Below are positions 1 to 7,665 of a stretch of 21,868 nucleotides of DNA, in pieces; position 1 is the stretch's first letter, and the number at the start of each line of letters is the position of its first letter. The position numbers and the translations under genes are program-made. The stretch spans positions 1 to 21,868 of the forward strand of contig CAYWTX010000218.1 of assembly GCA_964461295.1 (NCBI GenBank). The letters run 5' to 3'. The DNA comes from CAYWTX01 sp964461295. Lineage in GTDB: Bacteria > Planctomycetota > Phycisphaerae > SM23-33. The notes under the pieces are model-generated. The model was not told where the DNA came from and ran no database searches. It was given only the letters and a program-made list of their open reading frames with translations.

Positions 1-738
1 CCGGCGCTCGGCGCCGGCGGCATGAAGGGCACGTACGGGCTGTTCAACACGGCGGTTCAGCTTCGGGGCACGGACCTGTTCCTGGACATGATGGAAGACC
101 CGGCCTACGTGCATGGATTGCTCGACGTGATAGCCCGCGGATACGTGCGCCGCGTCCAGGCATGGGAGGACAAGTTGGGGCGCAACCAAGACGGGTACAA
201 CATCGTTTACGACCATGGGATCGACATGATCTCGATGGATGACTATGAGCGATTCCTGGTGCCGGTCTACGAGCGGGTGAAGGCGGCGCTGGGCGCGCAA
301 GGTTACGACTCCTGCATCGAGCACTGTGGACGGGGCGAGAAGGTGATTCGCTACAAGCATGAGCGGTTCGGCGTAAACCGATTCACCAATCTCAATGCGT
401 CGTGCCTGGACCTGGAGCGCCTGCGGCACGACCTGGGACCGGATGTGTGGATGCAGGTGACGGTCCATCCGGGTCTGGTTCACACCGGACCGCCCGAGGC
501 CATCCGGGAGGCGGTGAAGTCGGTGTTGACGCCCCGATTGAAGGGCAAGGGGCGGCTCACGTTCGGCATGCAGTTCGACAACTTCCGGGCCCCGCTGGAA
601 CATATCCGCGTTCTGCACGAGGCTGTGAAGGAATACGGAAGATACCCCACCCCCCTCCCGGCCGCCCCGTCCCGCGGCGCTGGATCAGGTCTTCTACCAT
701 CTGCCGGAAAACCGTTACAGGCGAGGAGCCCTATATGA
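1..738 (+). CDS. Uroporphyrinogen decarboxylase (URO-D/MtaA-like) family protein, 5' end missing
   Basis: The frame is open from base 1 (reading PALGAGGMKGTYG), so the true start lies left of the window. Family-type segments are visible: a membrane-free barrel-like pattern with NIVYDHGIDMISMDDYERFLVPVYERV, an IEHCG stretch, and FGMQFDNFRAPLEHIRVLHEAVKEYG near the end. In this family such proteins are cobalamin or corrinoid methyltransferases or proteins of unknown role rather than haem enzymes, so no substrate can be named. The last 29 residues (after EYGRYP) are proline/alanine-rich and do not look like the family; they begin in a C-rich run at 646-660. The stop codon overlaps the next start as ATGA (735-738), which suggests translational coupling. 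The family call is firm, the function unknown. Confidence 0.85.
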   Translation, partial: PALGAGGMKGTYGLFNTAVQLRGTDLFLDMMEDPAYVHGLLDVIARGYVRRVQAWEDKLGRNQDGYNIVYDHGIDMISMDDYERFLVPVYERVKAALGAQGYDSCIEHCGRGEKVIRYKHERFGVNRFTNLNASCLDLERLRHDLGPDVWMQVTVHPGLVHTGPPEAIREAVKSVLTPRLKGKGRLTFGMQFDNFRAPLEHIRVLHEAVKEYGRYPTPLPAAPSRGAGSGLLPSAGKPLQARSPI

Positions 739-2825
739 CAACTTCAATCGTGACGATCGAGACTCGAATCCGCGGTGCATTGACCGGTGCCGCCATCGGC
801 GCCGAACTGGCCTTCTCCCGTGCCGTGAACGCCGGCGCCTGGAGCGCCGTGAAGACCCCCGAGGACCTGTTCACGGTTGACCTGAAACCGGCGCTGGACT
901 GGAAGGGCGAGCCGCACAACCAGTCGCAGGCCCGTCTGACGCCCCTCGTCGCCCTCGGTGTGCGCGCTTTCGTGGGCGCGGGCGGACGCGTGACGCCGGA
1001 AGCTTTCGCGGCCGAGTTCAGGAACGACAGCGGCGTCGCCACTCCGGCCTTCGCCTTCGACGGGTTGCACACCGTGCAGGAACTGCTCAAGGAAGGAATG
1101 CACCCGCGGCTTAGCGGACTGCACAACGCCCCGTCCGGGTTGATCGCGGCCGCCATGCCGGCGGTCGGAGTCTTCCACTTCGCCGATCCCGAGCGCGCCT
1201 ACCTGGACGGCGTGGAACTGGCGAGCGTGGCGCAAGGGCGCCAGGGCGCCGATTGGGCGGGGCTTTCGGCGGCCGCCATCGCCGCCGCGCTGGAGACCGA
1301 CGCCACAGCGGAGACGGTGGTCAACGCCGTGCTGCGCACAGCGCAAGGCAACTGCAAGGAGTTGTTCTATCAACTCAACGTCCACAGCCGCAGCAAGGCC
1401 GGCAAGGACGACGCGGCGATGGCGGCGTGGTGGTGCAGCCATGCCGGCAACGTGCCGTCGAGCCGGGAGACGCGCTGGGTGGCGCCGAATCCCATTCGCT
1501 ACGCCCTGCCGCTGCTGGCCGGCTATCACGATCAGCCGGTGAAGCTCATGCAACTCCTCGTCGGCGTCAGCCCCGAGGAAGGGTGGGGAACCAGGTGGAT
1601 CGGGGTCCATGCGGTTTCGGCGGTCATCGCCGGCGCCATCGTCGGCGCGCTGCACGGAGCGGAGGTGTTCCCGAAGGCATGGCGGAAATGGGCGACGCCC
1701 ATCGCCAGGCCGTGGCTGAAACTCAGTGGCGTGGTGGCGACGCGGGTGGCCGAGGAAACGCTGATCGTGCGCGAGCTGGAAACGCTGGCGGCCAAGCGGG
1801 GCCACGGGGCCGCGCGCCTGCACGACAAGATCAAGGGCGCCCTCCTGGCCGGCGCAATCGGCAACGCCATGGGCTCGCCCGTGGAAGGCCGCATGTACTG
1901 GAACATCGACAGGCAATACCCGGATGGGGTGACGACGATCTTGGACCCCAAGCGCCTGGAGAGCGAAGATGACAACCAGATGGCGATGCACCTGGTGGAA
2001 ACCTACCTCGAGCGGGACGGCCTGCCGGTCATGGCCCGGCACTTCGGCAAGACCTGGCAGGACAGACTGAATCGCGACCATTTCTTCCCGCTCTGCATGG
2101 GCAACAGCTACGACCTGATTCGCGCCGGCCAGGACCCGCGTGTCACCGGCCACTGGAATGTAGTGACCGGGTCCACCGTCATGTGCCTGGAACCGGTCGG
2201 AATCTACAACCTCGCGGACCCGGAGTGGGCGGCGCAGGACGCCACCGCGGTGGCGTACATGTACCAGCGGGGATTGGACGTCACGGCCGCCGCGATGCTT
2301 GCCGCCACCACCGCGAACGCCTTGCGCCACGATGCCACCGTTGACAGCGTCCTGGAGGCGGCGGTGAACGTCGCCCCGCGCACGCCGTTTCGCACCTTCG
2401 ACCACCGCAAGTTCCGCAGCCCCCACGAGTACATCCGGACCTGCCTGGACGTCGCGGACAAGTACGACGACGTGTTGGCCGCACGCAAGGAACTGTATGC
2501 CAAGTGCCTGTTCTACCACATGATCGATCCCCTTGAGCTCTGGGGCCTGGCCTTGGCCATGTTCAAGATAGCCAAAGGGGATGTCCGGCAAGCCGCCATC
2601 GGCGGCACGAACATCGGCCGCGACAGCGATACGATCGCCGGCCGCGGCGCCATGCTCGCCGGCGCCCTGAACGGCACGGGTGGCGTGCCGAAGGAGTGGA
2701 TCAGGATGTTCAGCGCGGCATCCATGGCGCGCATCGACAACAACGCTGCGCGCCTGACGGAATTGATCGGCGTCAAGAAACTGGCGCTGCTGCGAGTCAG
2801 GCAGGCCGCAGGTTCCTCGATGTGA
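735..2825 (+). CDS. Tandem ADP-ribosylglycohydrolase-family protein (two fused ADPRH-like halves)
   Basis: The protein has 696 residues, about twice the usual ADP-ribosylglycohydrolase length. The start at 735 is chosen because GAGGAG lies 6 bases upstream, the ATG overlaps the preceding stop, and the family-type helix RIRGALTGAAIGAEL begins at about residue 9. The C-terminal half (about 364-696) opens with KIKGALLAGAIGNAMGSPVEG. It carries the acidic metal-site motifs DDN at 412-414 and GRDSDTIAG with D630 and D632, followed by the usual GAMLAGALNG helix. The N-terminal half repeats the opening helix, but HNQSQARLTPL stands where the DD motif should be, and no DSDT motif is seen. Family members are dinuclear-Mg hydrolases of ADP-ribose linkages. 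Here one half is probably catalytic and the other structural or substrate-binding (inference). It is coupled to the URO-D-like gene; no signal peptide is evident. Confidence 0.85.
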   Translation: MTTSIVTIETRIRGALTGAAIGAELAFSRAVNAGAWSAVKTPEDLFTVDLKPALDWKGEPHNQSQARLTPLVALGVRAFVGAGGRVTPEAFAAEFRNDSGVATPAFAFDGLHTVQELLKEGMHPRLSGLHNAPSGLIAAAMPAVGVFHFADPERAYLDGVELASVAQGRQGADWAGLSAAAIAAALETDATAETVVNAVLRTAQGNCKELFYQLNVHSRSKAGKDDAAMAAWWCSHAGNVPSSRETRWVAPNPIRYALPLLAGYHDQPVKLMQLLVGVSPEEGWGTRWIGVHAVSAVIAGAIVGALHGAEVFPKAWRKWATPIARPWLKLSGVVATRVAEETLIVRELETLAAKRGHGAARLHDKIKGALLAGAIGNAMGSPVEGRMYWNIDRQYPDGVTTILDPKRLESEDDNQMAMHLVETYLERDGLPVMARHFGKTWQDRLNRDHFFPLCMGNSYDLIRAGQDPRVTGHWNVVTGSTVMCLEPVGIYNLADPEWAAQDATAVAYMYQRGLDVTAAAMLAATTANALRHDATVDSVLEAAVNVAPRTPFRTFDHRKFRSPHEYIRTCLDVADKYDDVLAARKELYAKCLFYHMIDPLELWGLALAMFKIAKGDVRQAAIGGTNIGRDSDTIAGRGAMLAGALNGTGGVPKEWIRMFSAASMARIDNNAARLTELIGVKKLALLRVRQAAGSSM

Positions 2826-2842
2826 AGGTCAACAGGAAGCCG

Positions 2843-2893
2843 ATGACGGACCGACGGCGCTTCCTCGCCTCCGCGGCCATCGGCGTCGCCCCG
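2843..2893 (+). pseudogene. Truncated 5' end of a Tat-exported protein gene
   Basis: AGGAAG lies 4 bases upstream of an ATG that encodes MTDRRRFLASAAIGVA, which fits a twin-arginine leader (RRxFL followed by an alanine-rich hydrophobic stretch). After about 17 codons the frame becomes proline/arginine/histidine-rich, with no secretion-type H-region completion or mature domain, and it runs into the opposite-strand glycosyltransferase. This looks like the surviving start of a gene whose body was deleted. It sits 17 bases after the ADP-ribosylglycohydrolase stop, so it was probably the next gene of that operon. The mature product cannot be identified. A chance resemblance of so short a stretch is possible. 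Confidence 0.5.
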
Positions 2894-2960
2894 GATCACG
2901 CTCGCCCGCATCCGCAAAGCCCGCCAGGCGCAGGCGGCAGATCGCATCGGCCGCGGGCGG

Positions 2961-3698
2961 CTATCGGTCTTCCCCGCCCCCCAGGATTTTCCCTCGCAGT
3001 CGCCACAGCTCGCGGAAGGCACGCAGGATCACGCGCAGGCTGGCGCCCGTCTGTTTCCCGGCCAGGCGGGGGCGGTGCTCCACGGGCAGTTCGGTGTAGG
3101 TGAACCCCGCCCGGGCCGCACGGGCGAGAATCTCCGCGCTGATCAGCGCCCCGTTGGACTTCATCTCGATCGTGTCCACCACGGCCCGGCGGAACAGCTT
3201 GAACGCGCTGTCCACGTCCCGGCTGCGCACGCCCAGCACCAGGCGCACCAGCTTGCCCCACAGCCACGCGTTCAGCCGCCGCACGACCTTGTCCGCCCGC
3301 CGCCGGCGGAAGCCCGCCACGATGTCGTACCGGTCGATCAGCGGCAGGAGCTTGTCGAGTTGGCGGATGTCAAATTGCCCGTCGCCGTCGGTGAAGAAGA
3401 TGAGTTCCTTCGTGGCCGCGCCGAACCCGCTCCGCAGCGCCCCGCCGTAGCCGCGGTTGGTCTGGTGATGCACGACCCGGATTCGCGGCTCGTCCGCGGC
3501 CAGTTCGTCGGCGATTCGCCCCGTGGCGTCGCCGCTGCCGTCGTTGACGAGGATGACCTCGAAGTCGTCGCTGATGCCGGGCAGGTAGGCCAGGGCCTCC
3601 TCGGCCACACGGCGGACGTTCCCCTCCTCGTTGTAGCAGGGGAAGAACACGCTGAGGGAGTGCCGCTCGGCGTTATGTGCATCGGCGTCTTGCGTCAT
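2961..3698 (-). CDS. Family 2 glycosyltransferase, DPM1-like (no membrane anchor)
   Basis: This 245-residue GT2 (GT-A fold) enzyme has SLSVFFPCYNEEGNVRRV at 14-31, EVILVNDGSGDATG at 47-60 and the metal/nucleotide-sugar motif FFTDGDGQFD at 101-110. This is the pattern of dolichyl/polyprenyl-phosphate sugar synthases, which transfer a sugar from a nucleotide donor to a lipid phosphate at the inner membrane face. The C-terminal trans-membrane pair of the GtrB type is absent, and the tail is basic (RAFRELWRLRGKILGG). The start at 3698 was chosen over an upstream ATG at 3758 because the extra 20 residues are unlike the family; its Shine-Dalgarno (GGGACGAG) is weak. A GATAAT box lies at 3729-3734. 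It is transcribed away from gmhA and the main glycan operon. The exact sugar is unknown. Confidence 0.88.
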   Translation of the reverse strand: MTQDADAHNAERHSLSVFFPCYNEEGNVRRVAEEALAYLPGISDDFEVILVNDGSGDATGRIADELAADEPRIRVVHHQTNRGYGGALRSGFGAATKELIFFTDGDGQFDIRQLDKLLPLIDRYDIVAGFRRRRADKVVRRLNAWLWGKLVRLVLGVRSRDVDSAFKLFRRAVVDTIEMKSNGALISAEILARAARAGFTYTELPVEHRPRLAGKQTGASLRVILRAFRELWRLRGKILGGGEDR

Positions 3699-3728
3699 GC
3701 TCGTCCCATGGTATCGGCGCGTAAGACC

Positions 3729-3734
3729 ATTATC
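3729..3734 (-). promoter_or_regulatory. Putative -10 box of the minus-strand GT2 gene
   Basis: The minus strand reads GATAAT, a 5-of-6 match to the sigma-70 -10 consensus, 30 bases upstream of the chosen ATG. This would give an mRNA leader of roughly 20-25 bases. No good -35 hexamer is seen at 16-18 bases. Confidence 0.35.
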
Positions 3735-4094
3735 GCCATTTTGCGCCGCCGCCAGCACCCGAATCAGGAGTCATGGCCACAGCGGGATGCGTAGCGTTCG
3801 GCGTGGACGGAGTGGAAGTCGGCGAAGTTCCCGCCGATGAGGCGGTGGAAGTCGGATTCGAGGGGCCGGCGAGGGCGATGGACGGCCGGGGGCTGTCGAG
3901 GAGGCCGACCACGGGCACGCTCCCTTGGCGGTTGGCGTGCTTCCGTGCGCGCCGGAGAGTTAGCCTGGTGTTGCGAATCGTCGCGGCAGCGGCGTCCGTC
4001 GGCAAGAGGCGGTCCATGGTGGGTGGATGACCTGCTGACGAATCGACGAAGTAACGAGGCAACGGGATGGGGCTTTCTTCCGCGGCGCCATCCG

Positions 4095-4100
4095 CTAGAA
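4095..4100 (+). promoter_or_regulatory. Putative TAGAAT -10 box of gmhA, near-leaderless
   Basis: TAGAAT (5 of 6 matches to TATAAT) ends 8 bases before the chosen gmhA ATG. Transcription would therefore begin at or just before the start codon, and no Shine-Dalgarno is present. The -35 region (TTTCTT at 4074-4079) is weak. Confidence 0.4.
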
Positions 4101-4108
4101 TCACTGGC

Positions 4109-4678
4109 ATGTTGGGAACTATTGGGAAACGTTTCACGGAGTCGGCGGAGGCGATGGCGGCCGCGGGGGCGAACATGCCCGCGAAGATCGCCGAGGCGGC
4201 GGAGTTGCTGATCGCGTGCCTGAAGGGCGGCGGGCGCGTATACGTGTTCGGCAACGGCGGTTCGGCGGCCGACGCGCAGCACATCGCGTGCGAGTTGGTG
4301 GGCCGGTTCCAGAAGGAGCGGCGTGCGCTGGCGGTGCTGGCGCTTTCGACGGACAGTTCGGCCCTGACGTGCATCGGAAACGATTATTCGTTCGAGCAGG
4401 TGTTCTCGCGGCAGGTCGAGGCGTTTGCCCGGCCGGGCGACGTGGCGATCGGGCTGAGCACGTCGGGCAATTCGCTGAACGTGGTGGCGGCGCTTCGGCG
4501 GGCGAGGGAGCTGGGGATCAAGACGATCGCCATGACGGGCGAGGGCGGAGGCAAGTGCGCGGCCTGGGCCGACGTGCTGCTGGCCGTGCCATGCCGCACC
4601 ACGCCGCGGGTGCAGGAGGTGCATGCCCTGGTGTATCACATCCTGTGCGAGCTGGTGGAAGAAGGGGCGACGAAGTAG
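4109..4678 (+). CDS. gmhA: D-sedoheptulose 7-phosphate isomerase (SIS domain)
   Basis: This 189-residue single SIS-domain protein matches the length of E. coli GmhA (192). It converts sedoheptulose 7-phosphate to D-glycero-manno-heptose 7-phosphate in the cytoplasm, the first step towards nucleotide-activated heptose. Visible hallmarks are the phosphate-binding GNGGSAADAQH at 48-58, LSTSGNS at 116-122, and zinc/active-site residues H58, E62, Q169 and H177 at positions equivalent to the E. coli enzyme (in AQHIACELVGRF and RVQEVHALVYHI). The ATG at 4109 was preferred to one 42 bases upstream because family similarity starts there and a TAGAAT box ends 8 bases before it, which would leave the upstream codon outside the transcript. 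The heptose link fits the adjoining glycosyltransferase operon. No other heptose-pathway genes are in the window. Confidence 0.92.
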   Translation: MLGTIGKRFTESAEAMAAAGANMPAKIAEAAELLIACLKGGGRVYVFGNGGSAADAQHIACELVGRFQKERRALAVLALSTDSSALTCIGNDYSFEQVFSRQVEAFARPGDVAIGLSTSGNSLNVVAALRRARELGIKTIAMTGEGGGKCAAWADVLLAVPCRTTPRVQEVHALVYHILCELVEEGATK

Positions 4679-4811
4679 GCTTCGGGCGCGGCGGCGGCAT
4701 GAAGCGGCGCGAGGCAAGCCGGGCCGGTGTCGGCCGGCCGTTGAGGGCGACGCCCATGGCCCAAGGCGCGGAGCGTGAGCGAAAAGCCTTTGCTCCGCAT
4801 CGGGGCGAAAG

Positions 4812-4817
4812 TAGACT
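4812..4817 (+). promoter_or_regulatory. Putative -10 box (TAGACT) at the head of the glycan operon
   Basis: TAGACT ends 6 bases before the ATG at 4824. TTGCTC at 4790-4795 sits 16 bases upstream as a weak -35. As at gmhA, the spacing implies a leaderless or nearly leaderless mRNA, and there is no Shine-Dalgarno before the ATG. Confidence 0.35.
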
Positions 4818-4823
4818 TCGACT

Positions 4824-5861
4824 ATGGGCGATGAGAGCAGAGACAAGCATGTCGAGTTGTCGGTGGTGGTCCCGCTGATGAACGAGCAGGAGAACATCGC
4901 CGCGCTGCACGGGGAGATCACGGCGGCCTTGTCGGGCAAGTTCGACTACGAGGTGATCTACGTTGACGACGGCAGCACGGACGGCAGCTTCGCGGAGTTG
5001 AAGAAGCTGCATGCCTCCGACGGGCGGGTGACGGTGATCCGTTTCCGCCGCAATTTCGGCCAGACGGCCGCGATGAGCGCGGGTTTCGACGCGGCGCGGG
5101 GGCTGCTGGTGACGGCGCTGGACGCCGACAGGCAGAACGACCCGGCGGACATCGCGCGGATGGTGGAGAAGGTGCGGGAGGGGTACGACATCGTCAGCGG
5201 GTGGCGCAAGGACCGCAAGGACAAGGGCCTGACGCGGCGGCTGCCGTCGGTGCTGGCCAACAAGTTGATCCGGCGGATCACGGGCGTGAGCATTCACGAC
5301 TTCGGCTGCACGCTGAAGGTGTACCGGCGGGAAGTGCTGGCCGAGACGAGGTTGTACGGCGAGATGCACCGGTTCATCCCGGCGATCGCGGCGTGGCACG
5401 GCGCGACGATCGCCGAGATGGTGGTGAACCATCGCCCGCGGACGGCGGGGACGTCGAAGTACGGGCTGGCGCGGACGGCGAAGGTGGTCCTGGACCTGAT
5501 CACGGTGCGGTTCCTGGGATCGTACCGGACGAAGCCGATCTACGTGTTCGGCGGCATCGGGATGGGCGCGGCGGGCCTGGCGCTGGCGTGCGGGCTGGTG
5601 GTGGTGTTGCAGAAGATTCTTGAGGGTTTCGCGATGAACCGCAACCCTCTGCTGACGCTCACCGGCGTGCTGATCATAACATCGGTCCAGTTCATCCTGA
5701 TGGGGCTGTTGGCCGAGATCCTCGTCCGGACGTACCATGAGTCGCAACATCGGCCGATCTACACCGTCCGGGAGCGATTGGCGGGAACGGACGCGGGAGA
5801 GCAGGATGAGCAGTGCCACGCGAAGGGCAAAGCAGCCGGAAGCGAAGCAGCCGGGCGATGA
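4824..5861 (+). CDS. Membrane-anchored family 2 glycosyltransferase (GtrB/ArnC type)
   Basis: This 345-residue protein has a cytoplasmic GT-A domain followed by two hydrophobic helices (about 240-263 and 277-301), the layout of polyprenyl-phosphate sugar transferases such as GtrB and ArnC. Motifs are ELSVVVPLMNEQENI at 11-25, YVDDGSTDGS at 46-55, and the DxD-type ALDADRQNDP at 98-107, where Arg replaces the more usual Leu of DADLQNDP. GWRKDRKD lies at 127-134. The expected reaction is transfer of a hexose or pentose from a nucleotide sugar to undecaprenyl phosphate, supplying donors to the GT-C enzyme encoded next. The last 56 bases overlap the following gene, and the C-terminal tail is hydrophilic and poorly conserved-looking. 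The sugar is unknown. Confidence 0.9.
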   Translation: MGDESRDKHVELSVVVPLMNEQENIAALHGEITAALSGKFDYEVIYVDDGSTDGSFAELKKLHASDGRVTVIRFRRNFGQTAAMSAGFDAARGLLVTALDADRQNDPADIARMVEKVREGYDIVSGWRKDRKDKGLTRRLPSVLANKLIRRITGVSIHDFGCTLKVYRREVLAETRLYGEMHRFIPAIAAWHGATIAEMVVNHRPRTAGTSKYGLARTAKVVLDLITVRFLGSYRTKPIYVFGGIGMGAAGLALACGLVVVLQKILEGFAMNRNPLLTLTGVLIITSVQFILMGLLAEILVRTYHESQHRPIYTVRERLAGTDAGEQDEQCHAKGKAAGSEAAGR

Positions 5862-7665
5862 CGCCCGTGGCGGCGCGGGCGAGCGGGGCGTGGGCGGGGC
5901 GTGGCGCGCGCTGGCGCTGGTGGCGGTCCTGGCGGGCATCCCGTTCGTGCTGGGCAAGTACTTCGAGTTGAGCACTCCCGACCCCTACGACGGGGCGGCG
6001 AACATCTACTCCGCGCAGCGGATCCTGGACGGCGCGCGGATCGGGGTGGACGAGCGGCCCAGCGCGCAGCTCGGCACGCTGGCGGTGAACGTGCTGGGCG
6101 TGGCGGTCGGCGGCTACAACGAGACGGGCGCGAAGGTCATCCAGGGCCTGCTTCAGGCGGCGGCGCTGGTGGTGATGTTCGTGGTCTTCCGGCGGGTGTT
6201 CGGGGTGTGGGCGGCGGGGGTGAGCGTCGTGTCGGCGTCGCTGCTGCTGTCCTGCCCGCTGATCGCGAAGTTCGGCAACGTCAAAGAGCAGTACATGATC
6301 GCCTGCATGATGCTGGGCATCTGCCTGCTGATCCGGCGGCACGACGGGGGGCGATGGTGGACGGCGGCGCTGGCGGGCGCCGCTCTGGTCTGGGCGCCGC
6401 TGTTCAAGCCCACAGGCGTGTCAGCCGTGGCGGCGGCGGGGATCTTCCTGCTCGCCCAGCCGTTGCTGAAGCATCGCACGTGGCGGCAGACGGGGCAGGA
6501 TGTCGGCCTGATGCTGGCCGGGGGCGCGCTGGCCCTGGCGCCGGCGTGCGTGTGGCTGGCGGCGATTCATGCGCCGGCGGGCGCCTATCCGTACTCGATC
6601 GTGTGGGCGAGGTTCCTGCCCTCCAGCGGCGCGGGCGGGGGCGGCGACTACGTGGGCGACGCATGGGCGGTCATCGCGACGTCGGAAGTCGCCGCGCGGT
6701 ATTTCCGCTACGTGGACAAGTTGATTCTGCCGGTGCTGCTGGCGCTGGCGGCCCTGGCGGCGCGGTTGGCCCGGCTGGGATCGGGGCTGGGACGCCCGGC
6801 GGAGGGCAGGCCGCCGGCGCGCCCGTACGAGCGATTCGTGCTCTTGCTGGGGCTGTGGTGGCTGGCGGATTCGGCGCTGGTGTGGGTGAGCCCGCGGCTG
6901 TTCGAGCAGTACTTCCTGCCGATGACGGCGTCGGGTTCGGCGCTGGGCGCGTACGCGATCGCGTTGTGGGACGACGGGCGGCGGCGGAGCGAGAACCGTC
7001 TGCTGTGGAACGCGGCGGGATTCGCGGGGCTGTGCGCGATGGTGATCCTGTCGTATCACATCGTGTTCGGGATCAGGTTCAGCCCGCATAGCGGCACGGA
7101 GTATGGGGGCAGGTCGCGCGGGTACGTGCAGAAGTGGGACGAGGTCGGCGCGGGGGGCAGATCGGACTGGCGCAGCGCGGGGCAGTACATCCGCGACCAC
7201 AGCAACCCGCGCGACAAGATGTACGTCTGGGGGTGGTATCCGGGCATCTACGTCGAGGCCCAGCGGGTGGCTCCCACGCCGGGCGCCTTCACCAGCGAGA
7301 TGTACGTGATGTCGCCGCAGGCGTTGTCGAAGATGGTGCGGGACCTGGTGGCTGACTTCGAAAAGGACCCGCCTCGCTTCATCGTGGACTCGCGCAAGTT
7401 GGATTTCCCGTGGAGAGGGCCGTTGCTGGAACTCTGGCCGGTCGTGCCGGATCCGTCGGGACGCGGCGGGCAGCTTCTGCCCAACGACCCGAAGGCCATC
7501 GCGGAATACGAGGCCGGCTGGGGCAAGGTGCTGGCGGAGAAGGTGGGGCCGGCCGAGGCGGAGCGGTTCGGGGCGATGAAGCCGCTGCGGGACTACGTGA
7601 TGGGCCGCTACGAGGTGGTTCGCGAGCCGTGGGCGCACCTGGTTTTCAAGGCCCGAGGCAAGTGA
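5806..7665 (+). CDS. Multipass GT-C-type glycosyltransferase (PMT/GT39-like)
   Basis: This is a 619-residue integral membrane protein. A basic N-terminus precedes a first helix (about 34-50) and the short luminal acidic segment STPDPYDGAANIYSAQRIL (56-74), placed where GT-C enzymes carry catalytic Asp residues. About ten more hydrophobic helices follow, including one after KFGNVKEQYM (155-164). A soluble C-terminal third contains WGWYPGIYVEAQRVAP. This architecture is that of ArnT/PMT-type enzymes, which use polyprenyl-phosphate sugars on the periplasmic side. It matches the preceding lipid-phosphate sugar synthase. The start at 5806 has AGAGCAGG directly upstream and lies inside the end of the preceding gene; an ATG at 5737 would add 23 charged residues. 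Subfamily uncertain. Confidence 0.8.
   Translation: MSSATRRAKQPEAKQPGDDARGGAGERGVGGAWRALALVAVLAGIPFVLGKYFELSTPDPYDGAANIYSAQRILDGARIGVDERPSAQLGTLAVNVLGVAVGGYNETGAKVIQGLLQAAALVVMFVVFRRVFGVWAAGVSVVSASLLLSCPLIAKFGNVKEQYMIACMMLGICLLIRRHDGGRWWTAALAGAALVWAPLFKPTGVSAVAAAGIFLLAQPLLKHRTWRQTGQDVGLMLAGGALALAPACVWLAAIHAPAGAYPYSIVWARFLPSSGAGGGGDYVGDAWAVIATSEVAARYFRYVDKLILPVLLALAALAARLARLGSGLGRPAEGRPPARPYERFVLLLGLWWLADSALVWVSPRLFEQYFLPMTASGSALGAYAIALWDDGRRRSENRLLWNAAGFAGLCAMVILSYHIVFGIRFSPHSGTEYGGRSRGYVQKWDEVGAGGRSDWRSAGQYIRDHSNPRDKMYVWGWYPGIYVEAQRVAPTPGAFTSEMYVMSPQALSKMVRDLVADFEKDPPRFIVDSRKLDFPWRGPLLELWPVVPDPSGRGGQLLPNDPKAIAEYEAGWGKVLAEKVGPAEAERFGAMKPLRDYVMGRYEVVREPWAHLVFKARGK

Larger units (their letters stand above)
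3699..4108. other. Intergenic gap without a convincing gene
   Basis: These 410 bases separate the divergent GT2 and gmhA genes. Open frames on both strands are proline/arginine-rich and show no start with a Shine-Dalgarno. The only visible signals are the putative GT2 -10 box at 3729-3734 (minus strand) and a TAGAAT box at 4095-4100 before gmhA. The minus strand between about 3764 and 3870 reads SDFHRLIGGNFADFHSVHAE before a stop, which could be an eroded coding remnant, but no start or family could be assigned. Confidence 0.5.

Noticed and set aside
744..2591. A 615-codon open frame on the minus strand
   Set aside because: It mirrors the ADP-ribosylglycohydrolase gene and has no recognisable domain or ribosome site.
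3773..4030. An 85-codon plus-strand ORF before gmhA
   Set aside because: It has no ribosome site or known motif; the composition looks like translated non-coding GC-rich DNA.
4722..4735. GGCCG-GTGT-CGGCC hairpin between gmhA and the GT2 gene as a terminator
   Set aside because: The stem is only five base pairs and no T-tract follows; such hairpins are frequent by chance at this GC content.
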